Origin: Pleurocapsa sp. PCC 7319
GTDB lineage: Bacteria; Cyanobacteriota; Cyanobacteriia; Cyanobacteriales; Xenococcaceae
Direction of reading: 5' to 3'
Assembly: GCF_000332195.1 (NCBI RefSeq)
Contig: NZ_KB235922.1
Location: forward strand, 4,065,322-4,129,321
DNA: 64,000 nt
A model generated the notes under the pieces. The model did not search any database. It saw only the letters and a list, made by a program, of their open reading frames with translations, and was not told the origin of the DNA. Position 1 is the stretch's first letter, and the number at the start of each line of letters is the position of its first letter. Both the position numbers and the translations under genes were made by a program. Below, one piece after another: positions 52,631 to 61,932 of this stretch.

Positions 52631-54946
52631 CTACTCCACCTTTTCCATAGGAGCAATTTTGGGAATAATCTTGGTTACGCCCATACTGAGAAATTTAACA
52701 GCCAAAGTCGCTTTTTTTCCGCTACCTAAAATATGGGTTACTTCCCCTGCTCCAAACTCATGATGTACAACGCGATCGCCAACACACCAATTGATATCAT
52801 TTGTAGAAGAGTTTTGAACTTTACGATTACGGCGACGATAGGTGCTAGCCATATCGATATTACTATTAATTAATTCTCCCGGTAGTTCCAACAAAAACTG
52901 TGAAGAGACTGCTGGTTCCCTTGTTCCCCATAAACGACGTTCTCTAGTATAGGTAAGGAACAATTGTTCTTGAGCGCGGGTGACTCCTACATAACATAAA
53001 CGACGTTCTTCTTCTATCTCCAAAGGATCGTTGAGAGTTCGATTATGGGGTAGGAGTCCTTGTTCCATGCCTACCAGAAAAATTACGGGAAATTCTAAGC
53101 CTTTGGCGGAATGGAGAGTCATTAAGGAGACTTTTTGTTGCTCTTCATCCAGACCATCTAAATCTGATGCCAAGGATGCACTGGCCAGAAAAGCCTCTAG
53201 GCTAGTTTCTTCGTTATCTTCCTGAAACTGTTGTACTGCATTATATAGCTCATAGATATTAGCAATGCGGTTATCGGCTTCGTCCGTCCCCTGTAGTTGC
53301 AATTCTTTGACATAACCAGACTGTTCAATAATATGGTTTAAAACTTCTCCCGCCGTTAGATTATCTAATTGCTCCTTGGTTGACTGAATCATACGAGCAA
53401 ATTGGTTTAAAGACTTTGCCGCTCGCCCTCCCATCGTATTAACAGAGGTTTCGTCGTTAACAATTTCCCACAAAGGTATTCCCATTTGCTGAGCAGCATC
53501 CATCAGTCTATTCATGGTTGTCTTGCCGATACCCCGACGAGGAGTATTAATTATTCGCAGCAAACTAACCGTGTCTTCTGGGTTAACTATAATCCGTAAA
53601 TAGGCGATCGCATCTTTGATTTCCTTGCGATCATAGAACTTTAAACCGCCAACAATATTATAGGGAATATTGTTGTGTAGCAGTAGATCCTCAAAAGGTC
53701 GAGACTGAGCGTTAGTCCGATATAAAATAGAAAAATCTTTCCAGCCGACTTCGGGATTATTTTTTTTGATTTGCTGTATTTGCTGAACCACAAACCGAGC
53801 TTCTTGCTGCTCTTCGTCAGCTTTATAAAGATAAATTTGTTCGCCGACTCCCCTAGTTGGTTTCAGAACCTTATCAATTCGTTGACTATTATGAGCAATT
53901 AAATGATTCGCTGCTTGCAGGATATTTTCGCGGGAACGATAATTTTCTTCCAGCTTGATCATGGTGCGGGTATCTTCGTCGGGTAAACCATCACCAAAAT
54001 CTTTTTGAAAGTCGAGCAAAATGGTAAAGTCAGCTAAGCGAAAAGAATAAATCGATTGATCCGCATCTCCCACCACAAAAAGCGATCGCCCACGCCAATT
54101 CCAATCACTTTTATGGGGTTCGCCATTAGTTGCCAATAATCGGATCAAGTCATACTGAATACGGTTAGTATCTTGATATTCATCAACTAAAATATGCTGA
54201 AACTGAGTGTGCCAATATCCCAGGATAGATTCATTTTGCTTAAATAACTTGACAGGAATCCAAATTAAATCGTCAAAATCTAAGGCATTATTTGCAGCCA
54301 ACCTAGATTGATATTCCTGATAAATTTCTGAGATGACTCGACCACGATAACCAGGTTCCTGTTTAGCAAAGTCATCAGGAGTTAACCCCTGGTTTTTAGC
54401 ATTACTAACGGTGTAGCGAATTTTGCGAGGGTCAAACTTCTTGTTGTCTAAATTTAATTCTTTGGTAACAATATTTTTGAATAAACTCTGAACATCCGAT
54501 TCATCAAAAATCGAAAAATTACGCTTCCAAGTGCGTCCTCGTTCATCCTGATACTTATTAATATCAAAGCGCAACAACCTAGCAAACAAACTATGAAAAG
54601 TGCCGATCCATAGTTTTTTGGTTGTTCTCTTATAGACTCTGGACTTTAACGCCTTTTGCTCATATTCCGTCAGAAACTCTAACCTTTGTCCATGCTGTTC
54701 TAAAGCTAGTTCCTGAGCAAAAATATACTCAATCCTCTCGCGCATCTCCCGTGCGGCTTTGTTCGTAAAGGTAACTGCCAAAATATGTTCTGGATCGACG
54801 CCACGATTACGAATTAAATTAGCAATACGGTAAGTCAATGCCCTAGTTTTACCAGATCCTGCCCCTGCAACCACTAGCATAGGACCACAGAAATGCTCTA
54901 CTGCGAGACGTTGCGAAGAATTAAGCTGGCTTAAAAAATCAGTCAT
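52631..54946 (-). CDS. pcrA: UvrD/PcrA-type ATP-dependent DNA helicase
   Basis: 771 residues, the usual size. Motif Q and I: LNSSQRLAVEHF and VVAGAGSGKTRALTYRI (Walker A about residues 28-35). Ia: TFTNKAAREMRERI. II: VDEYQDTNRIQYDLI. III: VVGDADQSIYSFRLA. IV-VI: EENYRSRENIL, LMTLHSAKGLEFPVIFLVGM EQGLLPH and EERRLCYVGVTRAQEQLFLT. It unwinds DNA 3' to 5' in repair and replication restart. The C-terminus ends in a PcrA-type Tudor-like part (VGDRVVHHEFGAGEVTHILG). Confidence 0.97.
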   Translation of the reverse strand: MTDFLSQLNSSQRLAVEHFCGPMLVVAGAGSGKTRALTYRIANLIRNRGVDPEHILAVTFTNKAAREMRERIEYIFAQELALEQHGQRLEFLTEYEQKALKSRVYKRTTKKLWIGTFHSLFARLLRFDINKYQDERGRTWKRNFSIFDESDVQSLFKNIVTKELNLDNKKFDPRKIRYTVSNAKNQGLTPDDFAKQEPGYRGRVISEIYQEYQSRLAANNALDFDDLIWIPVKLFKQNESILGYWHTQFQHILVDEYQDTNRIQYDLIRLLATNGEPHKSDWNWRGRSLFVVGDADQSIYSFRLADFTILLDFQKDFGDGLPDEDTRTMIKLEENYRSRENILQAANHLIAHNSQRIDKVLKPTRGVGEQIYLYKADEEQQEARFVVQQIQQIKKNNPEVGWKDFSILYRTNAQSRPFEDLLLHNNIPYNIVGGLKFYDRKEIKDAIAYLRIIVNPEDTVSLLRIINTPRRGIGKTTMNRLMDAAQQMGIPLWEIVNDETSVNTMGGRAAKSLNQFARMIQSTKEQLDNLTAGEVLNHIIEQSGYVKELQLQGTDEADNRIANIYELYNAVQQFQEDNEETSLEAFLASASLASDLDGLDEEQQKVSLMTLHSAKGLEFPVIFLVGMEQGLLPHNRTLNDPLEIEEERRLCYVGVTRAQEQLFLTYTRERRLWGTREPAVSSQFLLELPGELINSNIDMASTYRRRNRKVQNSSTNDINWCVGDRVVHHEFGAGEVTHILGSGKKATLAVKFLSMGVTKIIPKIAPMEKVE

Positions 54947-55057
54947 GGTGCAAGGAGAAAAGAAGCATGAAGTAGTTAGTTTTACTCAACTGTTTATGTT
55001 AACAACTAATCCCTGCACGAGCTAAAAACTATTTTCGATAACCAAGTTGCTTAATGC

Positions 55058-55198
55058 TCAATCAAAACCCCAAATTATGTCTGCCTCATATCGGCGAAGT
55101 TGTTGATCCGCAATCATAAGATAGATATTTTCGGCGATCGCAGTTGCCAGTAAAATACGATCAAAAGGATCGCGGTGATGTAGATGTAGTTTATACAC
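55058..55198 (-). pseudogene. vapC-type PIN toxin C-terminal stump
   Basis: Minus-strand codons read HLHHRDPFDRILLATAIAEN then IYLMIADQQLRRYE and WGFD before TGA at 55058. H-R-D-P-F-D-R-x-L-x-A-x-A is the signature of PIN-domain (VapC) toxins, including an active-site Asp. The first two thirds are gone. The sequence is cut at about 55198 by IS605-type debris, so the toxin is dead. No antitoxin gene is visible nearby. Confidence 0.7.
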
Positions 55199-55770
55199 CT
55201 TGACATCCTCCCATCGGTTTTTAGCGAGGGATTCCTAACCTCACGATTAGGCTTTTCTGATTCATCCGCACATATCTAGCCCACTTTTGGTACAAACGAA
55301 ATGCTATTTCTCCCACAGTCACTGACCCCGACAGAGGTACGTCCACAGACCTTTACTGCACTAGATGCAGTCCGATTCCGCAAGCCCTGCGGTACGGATA
55401 GGTATCTGAACAAAATTTTACTCGCGCGTTCCTTGGGCGAATGCGATTCGCCAGGGTCGCTCGTCTTATTTAATTTGCGTCTTTCAGGGGTGTATTAGTC
55501 CCATTGCCCTGTCAGCTTTTCCCGGTCTACCGAGCTTTCTGCGCCATTGGCTGTACCAGATTTCGTCACGTTTAGGCTTTCTGTTCCGTCTACGTCGCGG
55601 GTGGGTCGACGACCAAAAGTATCATACCACGCCTTAACTACACAAACATAATTGAAGGCGGCGTTTCCTCCCATCACTAAAAGTGAGGGTCTCCACGCCG
55701 AAGAAAAGAAAAATCTAATATCCAAATTCAATTCTGTCTCTAGCCTTTATTACAGTTTGTTGCATTGTAT
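55199..55770 (-). mobile_element. IS605-type debris with two copies of an end hairpin
   Basis: No intact ORF. A CCCTC-x-CT...GATGGGAGGA hairpin-like unit appears twice in the same orientation (minus strand, about 55212-55242 and 55665-55695), each like the right end of an IS605-type element. A minus-strand stretch ending GTANGAESSVDREKLTGQWD-like at 55495-55600 could be the tail of a tnpB, but I cannot confirm it. The debris ends before pebA. Confidence 0.45.
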
Positions 55771-55843
55771 TTAAAAAATGAGACTAGAGTTTGAGTTCTT
55801 TTTTATTCTTGCTACAAGGCATACTGTATATAGCAATAATTAT

Positions 55844-56578
55844 ATGTTCGCGCCCTTTAAAGAATATTTAGAAGAAGAGCTTTTCAAACGCTTCGATTTA
55901 CGTAGTCGATCTATCCCACCAGGATTAGAATCTAATGTCAGCGAAAGGGGCAAAAACCCTGCCACAATTCAAAGTTGGTGTTATCAATGTTCTCAACTTA
56001 GAAAGGTGCGTTACTCATACATAGATGCAGGAGAAACAGCTCAAGTATTTAATAGTGTTATTTATCCTGCCCATCATTACGACATCCCCTTATTGGGGGT
56101 TGATTTTCTCTCCTTTGGTAAGAAAAAAATACTAGTAGTGATGGATTTTCAGCCATTATTTCGCGATCGCGCTTACTTAGATAAATACATTGAGCCGATG
56201 CGCGAGATTCGTGATAAGTACAACGAGTTAGCGCAGAATCTGGAAATGAAATTCTATGATGCTAACCAATATTTTTCTAAATATCTTCTGTTTGCTAAAA
56301 CTGATTCGGAAACCGTAGTCAATCGTCTGTTTCCAGCTTACCAAGAGTATATTGAACTATACTGGCAAATGTTAGAAAATGCCGAGCCATTAACCGAAGC
56401 AAAGGATATTCAGCGCATTGTAGAAGCTCAAAAAGAGTACGACCAGTATAGTGCAGAAAGAGATCCTGCCCATGGCTTATTTAGTAGTTATTTTGGTGCA
56501 GAGTGGTCCGAGAAATTCTTGTATGAATTTTTATTTGAAGATGCTTCGCCCTTGGCAATATCTTCTGGTAGAAAATAG
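55844..56578 (+). CDS. pebA: 15,16-dihydrobiliverdin:ferredoxin oxidoreductase
   Basis: 244 residues from ATG 55844 (MFAPFKEYLEEELFKRFDLR), which matches the family start. The longer ORF from 55778 is not needed. It reduces biliverdin IXalpha to 15,16-dihydrobiliverdin, the first step to phycoerythrobilin. Diagnostic segments are IPPGLESNVSERGKNPATIQ, CYQCSQLRKVRYSYIDAGET AQVFN, YPAHHYDIPLLGVDFLSFGK and QNLEMKFYDANQYFSKYLLF. The end SAERDPAHGLFSSYFGAEWS is family-typical. pebB follows after 56 bases. Confidence 0.96.
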   Translation: MFAPFKEYLEEELFKRFDLRSRSIPPGLESNVSERGKNPATIQSWCYQCSQLRKVRYSYIDAGETAQVFNSVIYPAHHYDIPLLGVDFLSFGKKKILVVMDFQPLFRDRAYLDKYIEPMREIRDKYNELAQNLEMKFYDANQYFSKYLLFAKTDSETVVNRLFPAYQEYIELYWQMLENAEPLTEAKDIQRIVEAQKEYDQYSAERDPAHGLFSSYFGAEWSEKFLYEFLFEDASPLAISSGRK

Positions 56579-56634
56579 CTATTTAGAGATTACAACACCT
56601 AACATAGTTAATCATTTAGCTAATAGCCAATAGT

Positions 56635-57381
56635 ATGACTTTATATCAACCTTTTTTAGATTATGCGATCGCTACTCTGCAATCAAAACTAGATCTAGAA
56701 CCCTATCCCATTCCTGATGGCTTTGAGCGAAAAGAAGGGGTTATGGGGAAAGGAAAAAGACAGGAACCAGTATTAACTACTAGTCATGGTTATAAGTCTT
56801 CAAAATTAAGACAGATCAGAGCTGCTCATGTTCAGGGAGGTAATTCACTTCAAGTTCTTAACTTTGTCATCTTTCCCCAGCTTAATTATGATTTACCCTT
56901 TTTTGGTGCCGATTTAGTCACCTTACCTGGCGGACATCTAATTGCGATCGATATGCAACCTCTGTTTAGTCAGAATGAATCATATCAAGCTAAATACAGT
57001 GAGCCAATTATGCCCATGTTTCATGCTTACCAACAAGATTTACCTTGGGGTGGAGATTTTCCTGAAGAAGCACAACAGTATTTTTCACCAGCGTTTTTGT
57101 GGACTCGTCCCTCAGAAACGGAAGTAGTAAAAACTAAGGTTTTCGCCGCTTTTCGCGACTATCTTCATGCTTATATCAATTTTGTGGAACAAGCAGTAGA
57201 AATCCACGATCCACAACAACTATCTGCCATACAGCAAGCTCAAAAAAGTTATGCCGACTATCGGGCAGAAAAAGATCCTGCTAGAGGTATGTTAACTCGC
57301 TTGTATGGCTCAGAATGGACTGAAGAATACATTCATGGCTTTCTATTTGATCTGGACAGAAAGCTTGCTTTAGCGGGCTAA
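56635..57381 (+). CDS. pebB: Phycoerythrobilin:ferredoxin oxidoreductase
   Basis: 248 residues. It reduces 15,16-dihydrobiliverdin to phycoerythrobilin. The sequence contains [40 protein letters not shown]-like [54 protein letters not shown] and [20 protein letters not shown]. The closing segment [20 protein letters not shown] parallels PebA. The pebA-pebB pair sits immediately upstream of the phycocyanin genes, so bilin supply and apoprotein genes are neighbours. A separate leader of 835 bases follows. Confidence 0.96.
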   Translation: MTLYQPFLDYAIATLQSKLDLEPYPIPDGFERKEGVMGKGKRQEPVLTTSHGYKSSKLRQIRAAHVQGGNSLQVLNFVIFPQLNYDLPFFGADLVTLPGGHLIAIDMQPLFSQNESYQAKYSEPIMPMFHAYQQDLPWGGDFPEEAQQYFSPAFLWTRPSETEVVKTKVFAAFRDYLHAYINFVEQAVEIHDPQQLSAIQQAQKSYADYRAEKDPARGMLTRLYGSEWTEEYIHGFLFDLDRKLALAG

Positions 57382-58216
57382 ATTGTTGCTGCCTTGGAGG
57401 CTATCATTTTTTTACATTTACTTTGTAAGCCATTCAGCTGTCGCTCAAGGTACAGACAAAGATTACTAATATATAATAATTAACCAAGCGTACTTTTTTA
57501 TAAGCTTTGCTTATCTTTTAAAGGGGCTGGTTAAAAAATAGTTGCAACTCTTAATGTCGAAACATCAGCAAATAACCAATTAATTGTTGACAAAAGTAAC
57601 AGTGAATTGCTTTTGGTTACAGACAGATAAGATAATAGGTTATGAAAAAACTTGTTTTTAATCGTCCATATATCACAGAAGTCAAGTATGCTGAATTGGT
57701 TACAGGGCAGGCATTCTCCTTCAAGAGAGAAAGCCCGAAATAATCCCGAATCAGCTATTTGTAGACTACTAAATATGGTATGAGCAAATGGGCTAGACCA
57801 AACCTAACAAATATAAATTTTTGTTAAGTCAAGCCGCCAGAACCAAGAAAAATTAACAAGATGTAACAAATAAAGGTTCGATGCCGTTGTATAAAAGTTA
57901 CCTGAGGGGTAAATGCTTGTAGGCGAAGCCAAACAGAAATCGCGTAAACTGGGCGTAGTCCAATCGCGCTCTGCGTGGTATGAAAGGTGATCGCTAAAAA
58001 GACATCTCTCTGAGGTTTTTTATTAAGAGTGTAAAGTTTTATTGGGTGACTTAAGAAACTTTGACTGAGTACCCAGAGAATAGTAACTTAGCACCTTCGG
58101 CGATTAACAACTTTCGTCAAACTGGCTTCAGCTAGTTACTGAAAGTAGTTTTAAGTTAAGATTCCTTTTTGAAGTTCAACTAAACCAAATTTAAATCGAG
58201 TAGGAGATTATTTATA
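57382..58216 (+). promoter_or_regulatory. Long leader/promoter region of cpcBA
   Basis: 835 bases without an ORF. TTGTATAAAAGTT near 57888-57900 is a candidate -10 element resembling the one before cpeC. TTGACA at 57587-57592 has no well-placed -10. AGTAGGAG at 58199-58206 gives the cpcB ribosome binding site. Small dispersed-repeat sequence (GTAGGCGAAGCC near 57919) is present. A long 5' leader is usual for cpc operons. No pebB terminator was identified. Confidence 0.4.
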
Positions 58217-58735
58217 ATGTTCGACGCATTTACTAGAGTTGTGTCTCAAGCTGATGCTCGTGGTGAATTCTTATCCACTAGCCAACTAGACGCTCTTAGT
58301 GCAATGGTTGCTGCTAGCAACAAACGTATGGACTCTGTAAACCGTATTACTAGTAACGCTTCCGCTATTGTTACTAATGCAGCTCGCGCCTTGTTTGCCG
58401 AGCAACCCCAGTTAATTGCGCCTGGTGGTAACGCTTACACTAGTCGTCGTAATGCAGCTTGCTTGCGCGATATGGAAATTATTTTACGCTACATCACTTA
58501 CGCTGTCTTCACTGGTGACGCAAGTGTTTTAGAAGATCGTTGTCTTAATGGACTTCGTGAAACTTATCTAGCTCTTGGTACTCCTGGTTCTTCCGTAGCT
58601 GTTGGCGTTCAAAAAATGAAAGACGCTGCTTTAGCGATTGTTAATGATACTAACGGCATCACTCCTGGTGACTGTAGCGCAATTGCTTCTGAAATTGCTG
58701 GCTATTTCGACCGTGCTGCTTCTGCAGTAGGTTAA
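58217..58735 (+). CDS. cpcB: Phycocyanin beta subunit
   Basis: 172 residues, canonical length. Globin-like phycobiliprotein fold starting [20 protein letters not shown]. Bilin-binding Cys82 lies in [17 protein letters not shown], and Cys153 in [12 protein letters not shown]. Asn72 in [10 protein letters not shown] is the residue methylated by CpcM in the family. Cys109 is also present. It pairs with CpcA to form trimers and hexamers of the rods. The AGTAGGAG ribosome binding site is close before the ATG. It is followed by two short hairpins and cpcA. Confidence 0.98.
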   Translation: MFDAFTRVVSQADARGEFLSTSQLDALSAMVAASNKRMDSVNRITSNASAIVTNAARALFAEQPQLIAPGGNAYTSRRNAACLRDMEIILRYITYAVFTGDASVLEDRCLNGLRETYLALGTPGSSVAVGVQKMKDAALAIVNDTNGITPGDCSAIASEIAGYFDRAASAVG

Positions 58736-58743
58736 TTAAAGTT

Positions 58744-58783
58744 GAGCAAATGCTCTTTAAATCAAGTCAACCATTGTTGGTTG
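58744..58783 (+). repeat. Two short hairpins between cpcB and cpcA
   Basis: GAGCA-AA-TGCTC (58744-58755) and CAACCA-TTGT-TGGTTG (58768-58783) lie in the 87-base spacer. Like the hairpins in the cpe operon they have no long U-tract. They could protect the cpcB message or tune the cpcB:cpcA ratio. Confidence 0.6.
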
Positions 58784-58822
58784 TTAAGAAAATATTAGTA
58801 AAACAACAGAAACATCACAATC

Positions 58823-59311
58823 ATGAAAACTCCTCTAACCGAAGCGGTATCTTCTGCTGATTCCCAGGGTCGTTTCTTGAGCAGCACTGAAATTCAGACT
58901 GCTTTTGGTCGTTTTAGACAAGCTAGTGCTTCTTTAGAAGCAGCAAAAGCTTTAACTTCCAAGTCTCAAAGCTTGATTGACGGTGCAGCTAATGCAGTGT
59001 ATTCTAAATTCCCCTACACTACAAGTACTCCTGGACCTCAGTATGCTTCTTCTCCTGCTGGAAAATCAAAATGTTCTCGTGACATTGGTTACTATCTCAG
59101 AATGGTAACTTACTGCTTAGTTTCTGGTGGTACTGGTCCCATGGATGAATACCTTGTAGCTGGGTTAGATGAAATCAATCGTGCTTACGAACTATCTCCT
59201 AGCTGGTATATTGAAGCTCTAAAATACATTAAGAGCAACCATGGCCTAAGTGGAGACCCTGCCACTGAAGCTAATAGCTACTTAGACTATGCAATCAATG
59301 CACTTAGCTAA
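58823..59311 (+). CDS. cpcA: Phycocyanin alpha subunit
   Basis: 162 residues, canonical. [20 protein letters not shown] and the bilin Cys84 in [19 protein letters not shown] are diagnostic, as are [20 protein letters not shown] and [20 protein letters not shown]. It carries phycocyanobilin or, in some strains, another bilin at Cys84, attached by CpcE/CpcF. cpcE follows 186 bases downstream, but cpcF and the rod linkers cpcC/cpcD are not here. Confidence 0.98.
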   Translation: MKTPLTEAVSSADSQGRFLSSTEIQTAFGRFRQASASLEAAKALTSKSQSLIDGAANAVYSKFPYTTSTPGPQYASSPAGKSKCSRDIGYYLRMVTYCLVSGGTGPMDEYLVAGLDEINRAYELSPSWYIEALKYIKSNHGLSGDPATEANSYLDYAINALS

Positions 59312-59480
59312 GATAGTTATTGACTAATTCAAGTTCTCAATTGTTTGTCTATCTCATTAACGTTAGACATTTTATAGAAATCAAGATTATTGATTAATAA
59401 AGCACTACTCAGAAGAGTATGCGGATGCCAGCATTCAAGCTAGTATTTGTTTACTTTTCTGAGTATTGTCGTTTTTGAAA

Positions 59481-59508
59481 GGATGAGGGATGAGGAATGA
59501 AGGATGAG
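59481..59508 (+). repeat. Heptamer array overlapping the cpcE start codon
   Basis: The heptamers are GGATGAG, GGATGAG, GAATGAA and GGATGAG. The ATG used for cpcE (59497) is inside the third unit, and the second unit supplies the GGATGAGG-type ribosome binding site. A gain or loss of one unit would shift spacing or start choice. Confidence 0.8.
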
Positions 59509-60309
59509 GAAAGAAATGAAGCTGAACAGTTAACGGTAGAACAAGCAATCATCAACTTAAGACAAAAAGAAGATTTAGGAGCAAGATATTATGCTGCTTG
59601 GTGGTTAGGGAAATTTAGAGTAAAAGAGCCAGAAGCGATCTCCACTTTATTGATGGCTCTAGAAGATGAACAAGACCGCGCTCCTGATGGAGGTTATCCC
59701 TTACGTCGTAATGCTGCCAGAGCTTTAGGTAAACTAGGGGATAAAAGTGCAGTAGAACCATTAATACGCTGTCTAGAGTTTCCTGATTTTTACGTTAGAG
59801 AAGCTGCGGCACAAGCTTTAGAAATGTTGGGCGATCAACGATGTATTGCGGCACTGATGAAACTATTAGACGGGGGAGTAGCTGCAGCTACTAGAGTGCC
59901 AGGAAAACCTCACTTAGTGCAGCCCTATGAGGCAGTTATCGAAGCTTTAGGAACATTAGATGCTACTGAAGCAATTACCATCATAGAACCATTTACCGAG
60001 CATCCTACGGAAAAAGTAAAATATGCTGCTGCTAGAGCCATGTATCAATTAACTAGTTCCGATAAATACGGCGATTTATTAGTTAGAGCCTTAGAAGGAG
60101 ATGATTTACAATTACGTCGCTCAGCTTTGATGGATCTTGGCGCAGTAGGCTATGTCAAAGCGGGAAATGCGATCGCCGAAACTCTAGCAGAAAATAGCAT
60201 GAAGTTGATTGCCCTCAAAGGTTTATTAGAAACTGAGCTACAAACCAAGGGGCAAAAAATATCTCAAGATAGCATTAATATTATGAACCTGATGGATTCG
60301 CTTTTGTAA
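59497..60309 (+). CDS. cpcE: Phycocyanobilin lyase alpha-type subunit
   Basis: 270 residues built from HEAT/PBS-lyase repeats: LGARYYAAWWLGKFRVKEPE, YPLRRNAARALGKLGDKSAV, FYVREAAAQALEMLGDQRCI and PTEKVKYAAARAMYQLTSS. The CpcE/CpcF complex attaches or removes bilin at CpcA Cys84. The sequence GGVAAATRVPGKPHLVQPYE is conserved in CpcE. The start is embedded in a heptamer repeat, so the first seven residues (MKDEERN) may be non-conserved. It follows cpcA as in other cpc operons; cpcF is missing downstream. Confidence 0.94.
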   Translation: MKDEERNEAEQLTVEQAIINLRQKEDLGARYYAAWWLGKFRVKEPEAISTLLMALEDEQDRAPDGGYPLRRNAARALGKLGDKSAVEPLIRCLEFPDFYVREAAAQALEMLGDQRCIAALMKLLDGGVAAATRVPGKPHLVQPYEAVIEALGTLDATEAITIIEPFTEHPTEKVKYAAARAMYQLTSSDKYGDLLVRALEGDDLQLRRSALMDLGAVGYVKAGNAIAETLAENSMKLIALKGLLETELQTKGQKISQDSINIMNLMDSLL

Positions 60310-60587
60310 ATGAACCTTTAGCTAATTCACCAAGGCTGTTGCCTTGGAGGAAATAGGGAATAGGCAACGGGCAACAGTGCTTTTCTGTTCCCGTCTTACG
60401 TGGTTCTACTAGCTGCGTCGCACGCAGCGTAGCCCACGCGCTGTTCCCTTGGTCTGAACACATGCGGCGAACCGTCGCCTTTGTCGTCTTTCAAGACGGA
60501 AGGAGTTTGGGAGAGGTTTAAATCCTCGCACCATTCTTGTCCCTATTCCCTATTCCCTATTCCCTGTTCCCTTTAACTCAGGGAAAA
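60302..60587. other. Repeat-rich spacer after cpcE
   Basis: It has CCAAGGC-TGTT-GCCTTGG (60330-60347), a perfect 7-bp hairpin 20 bases after the cpcE stop. A GCGTCGCACGCAGCGTAGCC-type palindromic repeat occurs near 60414-60436. A TATTCCC heptamer array with a TGTTCCC end is at 60544-60571. A T-arm-like patch near 60510 was not accepted as a tRNA. No gene was seen. Confidence 0.6.
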
Positions 60588-61877
60588 TCATGACTCTGAG
60601 GGTCTCATGATCACCACACCATAGGCCTCTGGATTGAGATATTTTCGGGCGGCAGCTTGCAAGTCTTCTACCGTTATAGCCTGGATATGCTGAGGATAAT
60701 TGAGGGCAGGAGCTAAATCTTGTAATTGGGAATAGTAGTAACCATAAAGATTAGCGCGATCGCTAGGACGTTCATTGGCAAAGATAAATCGATTAGCTAC
60801 TTGGGTACGAATACGCTCAATGTCTCTGGCTGCAATTGGTTCAGCTTGTAAACCAGCAATCTGTTGTGCGATCTCTTGTTCTACTTCGGGAATATTCTCG
60901 CTGGGTAAACTGGCAGAAATATAAAAAACTCCCTGATGAGTTTGGGTCATATTGCTGACTCCAATCTGATTAACCAGACCCTTTTCTTCCCGCAATTCTC
61001 GAAATAAACGAGATACTTTACCTTGCCCTAAAATTGTTGCCAAAATATCAAGGGCGTAAGTTTCCTGTAGATCTTCCATACCTGGGACACGCCAGAGCAT
61101 GACTAAACGCGACTGTTGTAAAGTATCGTCAGTATATTCGTGACGGACAATTTCTGTAAATGGCAGTTCAGGAATTACTGATGGACTGTTAGGTCTATTA
61201 TGCTCATTACGAGAATTATGGTGTTGCTCAAACCCTACAGTAACAATATCAATCAACTCTTCTACAGGTAAATTACCAACCACTGCGGCAGTCATTGATC
61301 GGGGTTGATACCAAGCACTATGAAAATCACGCATTTGTTGCGATCGCAAATTCTCGATCACCTCAGCTGGGCCGAGTACTGGACGACGATAGGGCAAGGT
61401 TTCAAAACAGGCTTCCATGGAACGATAGAAAGTACGACGACGGGGGTTGTCTTCGGAACGACGAATTTCCTCTAAAACAACTAATTTTTCCCGTTCAAAA
61501 GCCTCGTTTTCTAGACTAGGATTTAAGACAACATCTAATTGCAAAGGAGCAAGTTGCTCGAAATCCTTGGGAGCAGTGGTTATATAGTAGTGCGTATAGT
61601 CTTGGCTTGTAGCGGCATTAGTTACCGCCCCTCGTTCTTCGATTAACTGTTCAAATTCACCAATATCTAGGTTAGGCGTACCTTTAAACACCATATGTTC
61701 TAAAAAATGTGCCATCCCATTGATCTCATTTTGTTCCTTTGCTGAACCAACATTAATCCAAACATTAAGATTTACTGCTTCGACAGGCATTTGTTCGGCA
61801 ATAATCGTTAGACCATTATCTAGTTGGCGAATCGTTGGGGCGTTAAGTTTTGGTTGGCTAATCAGAGTTGAAGTCAT
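60588..61877 (-). CDS. M16-family zinc peptidase
   Basis: 429 residues. The zinc motif HFLEH is in GMAHFLEHMVFKGT (inverted HxxEH), with the further Glu ligand in the RRRTFY...-preceding LVVLEEIRRSED. ALKVGNLPV-like AAVVGNLPVEELID and the C-terminal lobe (LFRELREEKGLVNQIGVSNM) match the processing-protease/PqqL group. It degrades or processes peptides. It is convergent with cpcE and upstream of tsaB on the same strand. Confidence 0.93.
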   Translation of the reverse strand: MTSTLISQPKLNAPTIRQLDNGLTIIAEQMPVEAVNLNVWINVGSAKEQNEINGMAHFLEHMVFKGTPNLDIGEFEQLIEERGAVTNAATSQDYTHYYITTAPKDFEQLAPLQLDVVLNPSLENEAFEREKLVVLEEIRRSEDNPRRRTFYRSMEACFETLPYRRPVLGPAEVIENLRSQQMRDFHSAWYQPRSMTAAVVGNLPVEELIDIVTVGFEQHHNSRNEHNRPNSPSVIPELPFTEIVRHEYTDDTLQQSRLVMLWRVPGMEDLQETYALDILATILGQGKVSRLFRELREEKGLVNQIGVSNMTQTHQGVFYISASLPSENIPEVEQEIAQQIAGLQAEPIAARDIERIRTQVANRFIFANERPSDRANLYGYYYSQLQDLAPALNYPQHIQAITVEDLQAAARKYLNPEAYGVVIMRPSES

Positions 61878-61932
61878 TAAATAATATTTTCAGCTATAGA
61901 AAGTAAATAGAAACTTATGATTATTCTAGTCA

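Noticed and set aside
55301-55498. Plus-strand 65-aa ORF in the IS605-type debris
   Set aside because: It has no recognisable domain and lies inside mobile-element remnants; coding seems unlikely.
60505-60530. T-arm-like sequence (GGTTTAAATCC before CACCA) suggesting a tRNA 3' end
   Set aside because: No anticodon arm, D-arm or matching acceptor strand could be drawn upstream, and the fifth T-stem pair is mismatched.
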